Below, piece by piece: positions 52,284 through 62,928 of a stretch of 64,000 bases of DNA. The DNA comes from Trichostrongylus colubriformis (lineage: Eukaryota; Nematoda; Chromadorea; Rhabditida; Trichostrongylidae). Numbering within the stretch: the stretch's first letter is position 1; every line of letters begins with the position of its first letter. Where the stretch lies: NCBI GenBank assembly GCA_963978905.1, contig OZ022256.1:40906001-40970000 (forward strand), given 5' to 3'. Below the pieces are notes generated by a model, which did not search any database, was not told where the DNA came from, and saw only the letters and a list, made by a program, of their open reading frames with translations. A program made the translations under genes and the position numbers.

Positions 52284-53618
52284 GGGAGGTCTTTCAGGTC
52301 ATGACGCGCTTTCGGGAAACGGTTTTTTCCATCATATGGGGGTATCTACATGAAACATATAACTGACTTCCATTTCTGCTGCGCGGCCCAACAAATGCCA
52401 AAAAAGGAGTAAAGAAAATTTTGTTCAAAAAAGGCGATTTTAACCCATTCATAGTAACGTATCTTCCTTGCAACTTTGATCATGTGCAGATCCGAAGGTG
52501 TTCTTCTATTTCACATTCAAAATAAAGTCAAATACGGGAAAAAACGAAGTTTATCTCCACCATGTACTGAAAGTGCGTAGCAGCCTCATAAGGGCTCCCC
52601 GATGTATGGACGCTGCAACGACTTGATGGCCTACTGGGTACGGCGATGGACTCTTAAACGGATGAAATGCTGGGTTGGTGGTTCGGATCCCGGCTCTGCC
52701 GAAGCTTTGCATTTTTTTGCATTCACTTTTTCGTCTTCAAATATGTATGTTTATGCCAAATGACTACGATTTTCGTTGACAGCATGCCAAAATGACTCTA
52801 TTTACGAATTGTCAGTGAATTTGGTGATGTGACCTCTTTGGACACGAAAGGGCCCGTAGCGCTCGAAATTCGCGATTTCGCACAGAATGAGTGTCATATT
52901 CGTGTTCAGGGAGTCCAACTACCCTTGGGGACACATTTATAGCCAATTCCAAATTTTGACCCTAACATCGAAAAAGATGTTTGGTTATGGGTACATGGTG
53001 CGCTTTCTACTTGTAGAAGTGAGTAACTCACAAAACCGATGAAAATCAATGGAATATGCACAGCATGGATGCCTATCGCTATAATTTCAGCTATCAAGCA
53101 CCAAGCAAGAGAAATAGAGAGAAATTCCTAACAAGTGGTATCGCCGTCTCCTTCATCGAATATGCAGTCGATGGTATACCAATACCCAGCTCAAATTTTC
53201 GAATTTGGGTCAAAATCTCAATTGGGCTGGAAACTTACCACCAGGGGTAGTTCGACCTCGTGAACACGAATATTGAATCTGTTTCGCGCAAAAACGTCTC
53301 GTTCGTGTGCTATGAGCGCCAAAAAGCTAAAAAATTGGACTGTCAAACTTGCTGAAAACTGGCAATAGGGGGCAGTTCGGAGTTCTAAATGTGATTACTG
53401 CACTTATTCTTCATATTCGAATGTTTACGAGTCCAAAAACTGAAAATCTAAATTTTGCAAAAATTTGTCCTCAGTGGGGATCGAACCATCAACCCCGTTT
53501 TTGGCATTTGTAGGGCCGCGCAGCAAAAATGGACATCAGTTATATGATTCTTGTACGTACCCCCATACATGCAAAGAACAGCTTTCAAAAAGCGCGTCAT
53601 GAGTTGGAAGACCTTCCT
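52284..53618. mobile_element. 1.3 kb element with ~120-bp inverted ends
   Basis: The left arm 52284-52405 and right arm 53497-53618 are inverted copies at roughly 80 percent identity (for example CATGACGCGCTTTC, CATATGGGGGTA, CATATAACTGA, GCTGCGCGGCCC, ACAAATGCCAAAAA). A tRNA-like module sits inside the left arm, and a B-box-bearing segment touches the right arm. There is no transposase frame. Either two inverted copies of a tRNA-derived SINE flank a spacer, or it is a foldback element. Confidence 0.65.
52617..52692 (+). other. tRNA-like (SINE head or tRNA pseudogene) module
   Basis: TGGCCTACTGGGTACGGCG fits a tRNA D-arm/A box. About 40 nt later GGTGGTTCGGATCCCGG fits a T-arm/B box. The anticodon arm and acceptor stem do not pair well, so this is a tRNA-derived sequence, not a functional tRNA. 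The minus strand at 53470-53495 (GGTTGATGGTTCGATCCCCA) repeats the B-box half next to the opposite arm. Confidence 0.55.
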
Positions 53619-55933
53619 CGTTAGAACTTTGTGTTTATGATGGTGCATAGCAGCACGTATAAATAAGTACATAAATAACTGAATGAATAAACAAGCATAA
53701 TAGATAAATAAGTAAAGAAATAAATGTGACTTAGGGAAGAGCGGTAGCACAAGGAAGACATTTGAGGGATACATTGGAAGCGCAGATCACTCTGAAATGA
53801 TCAACAATATGCAATGGTAATAATGAGGAGTTTCGACATATTTCAAGTCAGAAAAAAACAAAAAAAAACCAGAAAACAACGAATACAAGAGTACCATGAG
53901 TTCCGCATCTTGAGTGGTTTTGCTACTGTATTTGTTTGTACAAGGAGAGCGATTGCAACCGATGGCAATTCCATCAATCTACCTGAGAGTGATGGCCATT
54001 AACGCTTTCAGTCAACCGGAAACAACGGAGTTCATACCGTTTCCTTTGCTTCTGCCTCCAGCACACATCGTGAATTATTCCACCCACATAACATTCCCTT
54101 CTGTTTGCCTGGACCTTGCTAGTAATTGAGAGCGGGGATCAGTCGTTGCCAAGAGGTGCTTGACATAATTTGCTGGCATGGCAGACCGTGATCGAGGAAC
54201 ATAAACGACCAGAACATGTTAGACGAGTGCTGTAAACAAATGATAGGGGCTACTTCACTTACTGATGAGCTCATTTTTCAATGAAACTAGCAGAATATCA
54301 CCTCTTCCACTCCTGATAGCAAAAGTTATGAACCAGAGAAGTGAGAAGGGTCTACGATCCTTCGGTGCCGTATGTTGTAATATTCATCAAAAGGCCGAAG
54401 CGATTTTCCTAAGAATAATTTTAAAGGATAGAGTTTTTGGCGTGAATAAAATTATTCTGTGGGATGCGTCGTGCAATCTATTATGGTTCCATTCATTGAT
54501 GTGCGATTTGATCCCCGTACACCAGGAGTGCGCGCCACCTCCCCCCCCTGATGATTTTAATGATTTTGAATGATCCCGCATGGACAGAATCAACTCCTGT
54601 TCCTTGAATGATGCTGATTAATTTAACGAATATGCATAGGATAGAAGATGCATTCATACGGTTTTTGGGTGATATTTATTATTATTACACGCACACTGAA
54701 AGTTCCCCCACGGCACACTTATATTGTTGTTCCCACCTCAAGGTTCTCAAAAACATCGACAACCTCATAAAATTTGATACATGTTGTAATCGGCCACTGT
54801 TTCAATTCAAAATATGAAGACCATATCAGGCAAAACGTCTTTGATATTTTTTTTTGAGTTTTAACAAAATATGGATGCTACACACACTCTTTACCCAGCA
54901 CGATCAACTTCTTTTCAGAGTGTTTAAGTGCTCTTTTCTCTCACAGATCATCTAATTATCTAACACTTCTGCGGAAGATGCACCCCGTCAGGAGGACTAG
55001 GCTGATGCTTAACTTTTCGATTTTGCGGTACTGTCCTTTGCGACTGTAACTGTAACTCTGCAACCTTGAGTTATGCCTGCGAAATTTCAATATCGCAGCA
55101 CCACAGAGACTAAATTTCTCTGTAGTGCTCAAGCTCGGGTGTGCATCCTCACGCCAGAATTTGGCACCGTGGCGGCGTGCCGCGTGCGCCGTGATCGGGC
55201 GAGCTACGGGCGTTGTATCTAATTGGGACCTAAAGTGATAACCGTGTTTCAAACATAAAATCATAAAATTAGGTAATCACTTGGGTCGCAAATTCATGTG
55301 GCACCTCTAGCTCGCACGTATCGTCGTATTCCGCTTCGTGAATTTTTGACCTAAGAGCTTGCGCTCTTTAGGATGTTACTCATCAGATCAAAATGTAACT
55401 TATATCAATTTCGATACCGCCTTATAGTATTACAGTGATGGGCACATCCTGAATTGCAGTGAAGTTGACTTCTTCCATGAGGCTGCTCCATCGTGTATAC
55501 AATAGGTAATTGGAGCGTTATCTACAATACATTGCACCGGTCTTTTGCTCATTTTCTTCCCCACGGGTTTGCTTCAGCTCTTCGTGTGAGCTATTATGAG
55601 ATTGAGTTGTGCGGCAAGTGTTCATCCTCAATTAGCAGATCGAAGTAGATCCGATCCAGCCGTTGGCACACGAGGCGTCGTTTGACACCTCGTTATGCGA
55701 GATGCTAATTTGTGAACCCCACGCGACCGCTACGTGGTCAATAGGTACGACCTCTCTAAATGTCACAGACTGCAGTTTTGTAATGTTATTTTTGAAAATA
55801 TAAAGGTTTTGAGCATGAGTCAAAGTTTGACGCTGAGAATCAAAGAAATAATGGAATTTATCATCATGCTCGCATAGGCCCACTGGAACTTTGCAATCTA
55901 TTAAATCTTTGCGCTCCCAGCGCTTTTCAACCC
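53619..55933. other. No recognised gene
   Basis: Contains an open minus frame of 103 codons at 55943-55632 whose composition looks protein-like but which matches no family I know. Otherwise only short frames and AT-rich sequence. Confidence 0.4.
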
Positions 55934-56459
55934 TTAAAGGCATATTCCAGGATTACCTTAAGTGGGTTTAAGCGCTAAACTATGAAATCAGAGATGCAGG
56001 GGAACACGCTGACAAAGAAAAATCCGAAAAAAAGTCACCGAAAAGGGCAAAAATTAGGCCTCCTGTCATCTGGCCTTGAACGAGCTTACCTCGTGAAAAC
56101 AAGCCCTTGAATCAATTCCCGCTGGCTGGTATCAGAAGGAACTCTAGGATATCACTTGTTTCCTCATGTCAATGCCTCCTTTATCATGGGCATATCTTCC
56201 TTATCTTATGTTATCACACAAATCGTATGCCTCATTTGCCACGTTGTTGCCATCATTGCCACCGTCATTGCCAATGATCACGTACGGGATGGGCGCGCCC
56301 GAGCTCCAGGGTGCGGTCGAGCTGGCTTCAAGAGCTCCGCGCGGTGCGATGACTTATCATCGCGCTTCGGTATGTGCACAGTCCCCCTGCACGTTTGGGG
56401 AACTATTAGGTCATGTGAAGGGCCTGCGATGTTTTCCTAATCCTGGAATGTGCCTTTAA
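55934..56459 (+). mobile_element. MITE with TTAAAGGC..CCAGGATT ends, copy 2
   Basis: TTAAAGGCATATTCCAGGAT at the left is the inverted complement of ATCCTGGAATGTGCCTTTAA at the right, and TTAA borders both ends. The body matches 22201-22709 in the opposite orientation (GCCTCATTTGCCACG). At 526 bp it is non-coding. Confidence 0.78.
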
Positions 56460-56739
56460 ATTGAAATGCGGATATTTCTGCTCCAGCAGAAATGGGATAC
56501 TTCGTAATGCGAGATGGGAGAGTGAGATGAGGATCATTAAAATAAACAATGTTTTTTTCCAACAGATGAGGCTTGCTTCTATCGGTTGCTCAGAACGGTG
56601 GAAATCTAGATGCGACGATTTCATTGATAAATTAGTGTTAGGTCATGAAGCATTTTTCCCGAAGAAAGCGTTGGTACGCTTGCAGAAATGGTAGGCGGTA
56701 GGGCCAGGTCAGATAAGTATGTGGATCCCGCAGAGCATC

Positions 56740-57130
56740 GTAGCCCTGTTCATTCAACTCCTTCGAGGTTGTTTGTGCGAAATGGGCCGTGAGTTATAGT
56801 GAAAAAAGATATGTTCCTTCATAGTCTCAAAACTGCTCACTGGACTTTGCAGCCGTTATAGTCTCGTCGGGATCCATGAGGCTATAGTGGATTGGAGCAG
56901 CCGTAGGCCATCGCTGCTATGCTGATGAGGTGACCACTACGAGTTCGACCTTCGTCCAACCACTGTGCAGGTCGTTGTCGATTGTCCATATGGGAACCCA
57001 GTTTTCATATGTCAGGATGTAGCTCAGAAATACATCGTTTGTGTACCGGAGAAGAAGATTGTACGAGGCATGGAGCAGAGCCGTCTTTTGTCCACTTTTT
57101 CCGAGAAACTTAAGAGAAATTCAAAATCAT
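56740..57130 (-). pseudogene. Mariner-like remnant, very decayed
   Basis: CATTCAACTCCTTCGAGGTTG, then TTGTGCGAAATGGGCCGTGAG, parallels 59955-60003 in the intact-looking block that encodes HDNARPHFAHTT on the minus strand. No frame survives over any length. It ends next to a perfect hairpin (57134-57213). Confidence 0.55.
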
Positions 57131-57133
57131 TCT

Positions 57134-57213
57134 AGCTTATAAATGCCACGATATTTGAATAGAGCGAGAAGCGGGCTTCTCGCTTTTTTTAAATATCGTG
57201 GCATTTATAAGCT
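57134..57213. repeat. Perfect 23-bp-arm hairpin
   Basis: AGCTTATAAATGCCACGATATTT (57134-57156, written as 23 bp) pairs exactly with 57191-57213. Nested inside, GCGAGAAGC pairs with GCTTCTCGC. GAATAGAGCGAG is also mirrored beyond the right arm. The sequence ATAGAGCGAGAAGCG recurs at 60391-60405 beside the second mariner remnant, so this is probably the fused terminal repeat of that family. Confidence 0.85.
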
Positions 57214-59660
57214 CGCTCTATTCAATATGGTAGAGGTAACCGTACGGGAAAGCAAAAAAGGAATTCAGAAAGAGAATATTCGAAAAAAAAAGAATCTTTC
57301 GAACCACGATCTAACAGGACCTGGAATGTAGTTGTGAAAGCTCTTTAAGGTAAGAACGGAATATAGCAGACGTTTCCAATGCCTTTAGAATCTTCATGGA
57401 CAATTCTTTTGAGTGATTTTACGAGTTAATAGTGCTGTCAGGGCGCGGCAGGAGTATTTTCCGCTTGACATGGGCTCACTGTACCAGAAAGAACGAGAGT
57501 ATCAGCATGAATTTTACTCAAAGTGTAAATGATCAACAAACGTAATGGGTTCCTAGTACTTGATGAAGTTGTCTCTAGCCCGTAGGCATTAACGAAGACG
57601 GTCGTCGGCTGCAGGCGATTGTGGTGCAAATCCTGAGCAGGTAAGAATAGACTTCAGAGGTTCGAATGAATTGTGTGCGATAGTGCAGATTTTGCCCTCC
57701 AAGAAGGCGACTGCCTTTCGCGTTCCCTGCTTCCAAACAAAACAGTTGCGCAAGTTGAAACTCATGCTGTTTGGCGGTCGCTGCTGCGAGGTGGTTAGGT
57801 CGCTGAGGCTGCTATGGGATGACTAGTGCATTTTCCGCTTGACCTGGCCTCACTGTACCAAAAAGAACGAGAGTATCAGCATGAATTTTACTCAATTCAG
57901 GCTTATAGGTCGCACTCCCCGCTAGTAGTCGTGCGAATTGAGATATCTCCTAGATACATGTTCCTAACATTAATGATTTAGTTCTGCTGATAGTTTTGAG
58001 GATATCACAGGATTCCTGGATTTCGTGTAACTCTGCCGCATCGTCTCCATGGAAGTTTCTTCCTAGGGCTGCTTGGGTAATTCCTTTCGGGCGGGAAATC
58101 TACTTTGCTTCTCCTCACTATTCAATCAGCTCTCCTGAACTATTTCACGAAAAAGAACAAATGGTGCGACGCTCATCTGTGACCACAGGCAGATGCATTT
58201 CATCGCCGTCTTCGTCGTCGTTGTGGTAAAACCAAAGGATATCATATCGAATTCCGGGTATTTAATGAAATTTTGTTGGAAATGCTCGCTGATTGCATAT
58301 GGAAGTAATTGCATATGTAATTCATTCTAACACCTTTTTTCTTCGTGGTGTGGTAAGACATCACCAAGCGGTCAAAACTTGATCGCGTCCTGTGAGCGTT
58401 TTCTTCAAATTTTCTTGAAATCTAAGTTCGAATGACAGTAGAACTCATGCTCGCGTATCAATCGCGTTGGTGTTTACAGTTTGGAGCGAAATTTCCTTCT
58501 GAGGAGGGGAGGGGGGGGGGGTCTAATTGTCAAATTCGTTAGGTTGAAGTGATACAGGAGTAATGTTTGTGTGTGTCAGACCACGATTTGCGGCACTGTA
58601 CAGGTATTACCTATACTGAAGGTAATTTGAGCCCTCTTGCTGCTATCGCCTTCACATAAATCTGTGAAAAAATTCATTCATAAATTAGTGTATTCCTTCG
58701 GAAATTAGTGCGTGTAATAGAAAATCTCCGAACTTCACAACAAAATAATTGAACAGATTCTTGCATGAGCTACTTCTTTGATAAGATGTTCCCCAAATCC
58801 CCGTTTGCTTATCCAAGAATCAAATGATTCTTTTATATGCTCTGTACGGGGAATGTAGGTGCTGATAAGAGTTAGGGCGTCTCCGCTGCTAAAGGTTTAT
58901 CAGCGTTGACGCGATTGGCGTCTAGCACTTTTCTTTGATTTAACAGAGAATCATATATTCATCTATATCTGTGGCTAGCACTGTTGGCACATAACTACCA
59001 TATTTTGAAGCACATTGGCGAAAGAAGGACTATTTGTCATCTTGAGTGCTGCTTATTTGACTTTAATGGCATATACAGTTTCTTTTCATACTCAAGTGTT
59101 CTTTTCTTTTGCCTTTTTTCTCAGGGCTTTGAGAAACTGCTGCCCTTTCTTACAATTGATCCCTTGTCGCTTAATCTGCATATTCATATTCCATGTAGTA
59201 AGTGAGCTTCATACTACACATGAATACCTGCTTGAAGATATATTAGATTTCGGTGCTGTACGTCGTGTGGAGGCCTGGATCCTGCGATCAGTCATGTTCA
59301 GGCATGTTGCCCTCCCCCGAGGTTTAAATCGCTAACGACCGCGAATTTATAACATTTACAGCAAGCGAATTTATTTCGCACTGATAATTAGATAGTCAAA
59401 GCGAAAATACTGTCCATGACGATGTACATGGATAGTGCGGTGTAGTGATAAATGGCGTTGCTCCCACTAGCATGTCTATAGTGTCAAGTTCTGGATCAAC
59501 GTTCAACAAGGCCAAGCGCTGAATTCTCCCGTGCTCAACGGTTGAGGTAAAAGATTCGTTTGAGATTTTGGGTAGAGACTTGAGCATTAGATGGACCGAG
59601 CAAGTCATTGCATAGGGCAAATCATTCATTCAAATGCCAATACGATTCTAGATGTGATAG
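57214..59660. other. No recognised gene
   Basis: A word of about 55 bp (TTTTCCGCTTGACATGGGCTC, then ACTGTACCAGAAAGAACGAGAG) occurs at 57458 and again with few changes at 57830, a local direct repeat. A G tract lies at 58508-58521. No coding exon is supported. Confidence 0.45.
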
Positions 59661-60330
59661 TCAGTTCGAAAAGTTCTCGCGATTCTCGACCTCGTACTTG
59701 AAACGCACATATCTCAACTCATACAGATTTTTATCAGTCATGAACAATAAAACTACAGATTTTTGAGAAGAAACTACAAGCTTTAATGTTCCAGTTGCTC
59801 CAAACTCTACAGATCTAGGGGCGAAGAAGCTGATGAAGGTCGCTTCAGCATCGTTTTGGGTCTTAAAGCGTTTCTTCCGAAAAAAGCTGCCCAGATGCTT
59901 GAAGAAAGAGAAATTGGTGGGAGCCTTATGATGCATGCTACAATGTTTCTTAGTTCAACTCATTCAACTTCTTCATGGTTGTATGTGCGAAATGGGGACG
60001 TGCGTTATCGTGGACTTTCTCACTAGCCAGTACTGGGCTCAATCTGCAGTTTGCGATGCGATCTTGTCGGCTTCTCGCAGTACTTTTCAGCCGCAATAGT
60101 TTCATGAAGCCAGGCTTCACGGAGCGATAATTGCTCAGACCTACCGTACTGCTACCATGACCTTTTCCCATGCTACTTCGACTTTGGAAAGCTTGACCTT
60201 TGAGCAGTCACTACTGTGCAGGTCCTTCGACAGAACCCGAAACACATCACAGTTACTGTAAGGGTAAGAGTTGGGCCGTTTGTGTGTCGGAGAAGAGAAT
60301 GTACCAGACATCTGTCGTTTTTCCATTTCC
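59661..60330 (-). pseudogene. Mariner transposase pseudogene (C-terminal two thirds)
   Basis: Read on the minus strand, one frame (60171-59950) carries VHDNARPHFAHTTMKKLNEL, the second catalytic Asp region. A second frame (59936-59661) carries the C-terminal signature FSFFKHLGSFFRKKRF and NDAEATFISFF. The pieces are in different frames and the N-terminal DNA-binding part is unreadable, so it is inactive. The C-terminus resembles the cecropia/human-mariner type more than the family at 16834. Confidence 0.82.
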
Positions 60331-61695
60331 TCTGTCGACTTTGGAAAAGTTCAAAAGCACTTTATATAGGACATAAACGTTACTGCATTGGATAGAGCGA
60401 GAAGCGCGCTGTAATACGGTTTAGGCAGTGTTAGCAAAGGCAAGAAGTATTGAGAAAGTGGAACATTCGAAACCGCAAGATCTTTTCCGGACTACCCACT
60501 AGGTGCGTGGCACATTCCAACTGATTACTTTTGATACGCCATTCTTCTGTCTGCGACCTATCATACCTTTCGACCAATTCACGTTCACTGCAGAAGCATG
60601 TCTTAGCGAATTTGTCAATTTTGTGAGCAGCTTATCGAGCCCATATCCTTCACGCCATCGAATGGTGGCGCGAGGCACAGTTCGTTCATTGATTTTCTAG
60701 AAATGGAGATTTTTTTTTGGAAATTTTCTCAAGTTTTTGAATACACTGCAGTGACAGCCCAACGGCATTGCTCACCGATGCCCGACAGTAGTTTTGTGAA
60801 GAAAAACCATAGGAAGACTGTCCTTTTCCTGAATGATTACTGCGACAAAAGAAGAGACACATTTTGCTGTACGAGGGAAGCAGTAAAAATGGACATAGTG
60901 AGCTGCAACAGCAACAGCTGTACCCACGCCATGACTTCGCCGTGTTCCTAGTGGTTCTCCTTCGGACCTTCGGCTGTTCCACATAGCATTGGGGATGCTA
61001 ATCAATCCAGAGGGTGCATAACCAATGTGGTTTGTAACCGTCTTCACCGTTCTCATTACCACCACTACCACATGATAGAATTTCAGGGCCACACGACTTC
61101 TGCTGTAGTCCTCATTTCTTTTCATCTTTGTTCACAGTGACGGCTAATAGATGGCTGATTGCGTCTAACCTTACGACTAGAGAATCACAACTCAGGAAGA
61201 ACTTCAGGACTTTGACTGGGAACTGAGAAAATCGTGGCATTTGCCTTCTTATCTGCGAATTCCACTATAATAATCGATGGCGAGAATATAGCAGATAACG
61301 AGGAACCAACGTTCCTAGCAAGCATGACGCCACTTGTGGAATAGGGAAAATCGTTGACTGTGTTACATGCTCGTAAATCGCAGATTGCCAACAGTTCATT
61401 TCGAATATCATTTGTAGTGAATGCATTATTTCAGAGGATGAGGAGGACTTTGATTGTTCTCGTGGCATTCGCCGTAGCACAGGTGAGGCAAATCATCTGT
61501 ACTTGACCATTCTAGAAAAATCGAATGCAGGAAATCCATCAACGAAATTTTGCTGATTTCGTACACGTTTTGCAGCAGGAAGCTGAGAATTTCGAGGAAT
61601 TAAACTGCGGCATGATAGCTTAGCGCTCTCCGAGATAAATTGGGTATTCCAGTCATCTCTGTGAGCAGACGGATAAAAATGCACATTTAGCACTC
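60331..61695. other. No recognised gene
   Basis: It begins with a likely end of the mariner relic (ATAGAGCGAGAAGCGCGC near 60391). The remaining open frames, up to 117 codons on the minus strand (61125-60772), have no motif. Confidence 0.45.
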
Positions 61696-61843
61696 TAAGG
61701 CCGCATTCATACTTTGCGCACCGACGCCGGCACCGGCGGTATGAGTATGTATGAACGCGAAGTATGAACGAGTTTGAACGCAGTAGGTATGAAGTATTAA
61801 CGTAGTATGAAGGTATGACGTAGTATGTATGAACGCGGCTTAA
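61696..61843. mobile_element. Short MITE with TAAGGCCGCATTCATACTTTGC ends
   Basis: The left end TAAGGCCGCATTCATACTTT pairs with GTATGTATGAACGCGGCTTA at the right, 148 bp. The inside is a degenerate chain of GTATGAACG/GTATGAAG units derived from the terminal repeat itself. It belongs with 23098-23494. Confidence 0.72.
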
Positions 61844-62669
61844 GGGATGAGTCAGTAAAGCGCTCACATCCCACAAACTTAGTCCTACATAGACCCCACC
61901 AAGGTTGCGGCCGCCAAGAATGTAATGGGTCGGTGTCTCTTGTTTTTTCGTCTGGGTCCATCACCTATCAAAAAGGATGTTAGGTCGCAGTGGTTTTTCG
62001 AGGTGAGGTTTCTATTAGTGTTACAGCTCGTTGTGCCTTTTGCCAGTCCACATTTCATATCTGCAGTGAATCACTAGAAAAGGAGTTACAAGGGTTTTAA
62101 AAGGAGCAACATAAAATATAAAGGATTTGGGCGAGGTTGATCAGTGTGTGTCTCAAGAGCCAAGTGCTTTGGTGCTCGGATATAAGTACAGTCCATTTCC
62201 CGACGGCTGGCAGGGCGAGGCCTACGGAATTGTATCGATTTCTCTCACCCCGCCACACACTCTCACCCAACTCGGTAGGCCACGCCCTGCCAGCCTTCGG
62301 GAACTGGGCTGTAGTTCAAATTCACGAGTTCGATTCCTTGATAGACATGCCTTTTTGGGTTGTTCGGAAATCTTTCACGGAAATCCTAAGGATCGAGCTC
62401 TCTGCCTACTTACTCTTGCTATGAGATTGCTTTCTGAAAAACAGAATCATTTCCAAAGTTTCACGTTTCTTAATTGATTTTACGAATGTGTTTTTTATAG
62501 TAAATCTATCGAAACATGAAGAAACTGTCATATATGACAGGCATGAAATGGATGTGTAGCGTTGGAAACAAGTAATTTATGTGTCAAATGCCACCCCTTT
62601 ATATGCTTTAATGCGAAACCACATGAGGCAGCAAAGTAAGTGTGTTTCTCGAGGCTGCCTTCCGCTAAC
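61844..62669. other. No recognised gene
   Basis: The block at 62240-62295 (TCTCTCACCCCGCCACACACTC ... GGCCACGCCCTGCCA) is shared with about 11665-11715. No exon is supported. Confidence 0.45.
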
Positions 62670-62928
62670 GCGGCAAGGGTGTGTGGCGACTGGTCGAATT
62701 TTCACTTTGCGGCGCCGCTCACGACTTCGTCGGTTGAAATTTCACCAGGATGCAATAGGCGGTACCGTGAGGGACCTTTAAAGATTGAAGGTTGGAAGTT
62801 TCGGAAGTTCGCCTATGTGGTGCTTGCTGCTGTTTCAAGAGATGAGACTTCCAACAACTCGACTCGCCGTGCCGCTCGTCGCGGGTTGTCGCGCAAAAAT
62901 TCGTCCAATCGCCACACACCCACCCGGC
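62670..62928. repeat. Inverted repeat, probable MITE
   Basis: GCGGCAAGGGTGTGTGGCGA, then CTGGTCGAATTTTC, at the left (62670-62704) pairs with GCGCAAAAATTCGTCCAATC, then GCCACACACCCACCC, at the right (62891-62925). The short open frames over it are coincidental. Outer boundaries are uncertain. Confidence 0.6.
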
